Shown here: positions 63,846 to 64,000 of the stretch, piece after piece | Layout of the letters: each line of letters opens with the position of its first letter | How positions within the stretch are numbered: the first letter of the stretch is position 1 | Origin: Chitinophaga polysaccharea | GTDB taxonomy: Bacteria; Bacteroidota; Bacteroidia; Chitinophagales; Chitinophagaceae | Length of the DNA stretch: 64,000 bases | Direction of reading: 5' to 3' | Assembly (NCBI RefSeq): GCF_007829335.1 | Contig: NZ_VIWO01000004.1 | Coordinates: 124,001-188,000, forward strand | Notes under the pieces: model-generated | Database searches by the model: none | Told to the model about the DNA's origin: nothing | The model's input: the letters and a program-made list of their open reading frames with translations, nothing else | Translations under genes and position numbers: made by a program

Positions 63846-64000
63846 CTAGTAATCTTTTTCGGCCGCGCCGATGGTGGGTGGTTTAGTACCGGAAACAGGA
63901 ATGCAGAAGAAGTCTTTACCCCCGTTGCTATTGATGAAAATGCCTGCTTTAACAGCCGGGGAGCCGGGCAACAGTTTATACCCGTTAACGGTATTCATAC
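63846..64000 (-). CDS. C-terminal end of a right-handed beta-helix protein (cut by window edge)
   Basis: The minus-strand frame is open from the right edge to a TAG at 63846-63848 and gives the last 51 residues of a larger protein: YKLLPGSPAVKAGIFINSNG, then GKDFFCIPVSG and IGAAEKDY. The sequence YKLLPGSPA-AG followed by GKDFFG-PV...P-IGA is the typical end of secreted beta-helix proteins, including polysaccharide lyases and surface proteins of Bacteroidota. With the SusCD and GH105 genes it suggests a pectin or rhamnogalacturonan lyase, but the catalytic part lies outside the window. Confidence 0.65.
   Translation of the reverse strand, partial: MNTVNGYKLLPGSPAVKAGIFINSNGGKDFFCIPVSGTKPPTIGAAEKDY

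Noticed and set aside
1..64000. CRISPR arrays, rRNA, tRNA, insertion sequences and riboswitches
   Set aside because: No regularly spaced repeats, transposase motifs, cloverleaf-like sequences or known riboswitch cores were noticed. A dedicated RNA search was not possible, so a missed tRNA cannot be excluded.

Overview
The window looks like a chromosome segment of a Bacteroidota bacterium, most likely Chitinophagaceae (Chitinophaga-like). The evidence is three SusD-like lipoproteins with two SusC-like receptors, further TonB receptors with carboxypeptidase-regulatory N-termini, a GLPGLI-family protein, many lipoproteins, weak Shine-Dalgarno signals, and promoters that fit the Bacteroidota TTTG / TAnnTTTG pattern. 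All product names come from reading motifs by eye; no search was run. I saw no rRNA, tRNA, CRISPR array, insertion sequence or phage gene.

Region 1 (1-7876, minus strand) is the least explained part. Nine genes run in one direction: a lipoprotein whose C-terminus is an eight-cysteine fulvocin C-like domain, a membrane-anchored TlpA-type thioredoxin (CPPC), a DUF1573 lipoprotein, an O-antigen-ligase-like polytopic protein with a TPR-like tail, a 71-residue secreted four-cysteine peptide, a beta-propeller lipoprotein, a second thioredoxin-like lipoprotein (CPVC), a GLPGLI protein and a TonB-receptor-like protein cut by the window edge. Each cysteine-rich peptide gene is followed by a hairpin. 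I read this as a candidate system that makes, oxidises and possibly glycosylates or displays small disulfide-rich peptides.

Region 2 (8393-21060) holds an orphan SusD with a secreted transglutaminase-like lipoprotein, a papain-family protease with lectin-like propeller repeats next to a chagasin-like (I42) inhibitor (neither has a signal peptide), an unknown membrane protein, a class 3 lipase, a vanadium haloperoxidase-like lipoprotein, a secreted chorismate mutase, and a Crp/Fnr regulator with a cupin.

Region 3 (21180-40642) has a one-module A-PCP-reductase NRPS, an AraC regulator divergent from a TonB receptor plus secreted phosphatase, a flippase-like protein, an esterase, a second TonB receptor, a Crp/Fnr regulator and a membrane protein. 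Three decayed genes lie here: a maleylpyruvate-isomerase/DinB-like remnant, a MutS-like fragment and a TPR-protein fragment.

Region 4 (39896-50225) is a sialic acid utilisation locus: GntR/FadR regulator, SusC, SusD, sialidase, N-acetylneuraminate lyase, NanM-like mutarotase and an MFS transporter. The regulator and susC have matching promoters (TTTG, 18 bases, TAnnTTT) with similar GT-N3-AC palindromes immediately downstream, which suggests one regulator controls both.

Region 5 (50421-64000) contains a NEW3-domain protein with an ABC-2 transporter, an FAD-dependent monooxygenase, a membrane-spanning HTH/LamG-like putative sensor, and a minus-strand pectin-type locus: a beta-helix protein cut by the window edge, SusC, SusD and a GH105-like hydrolase.
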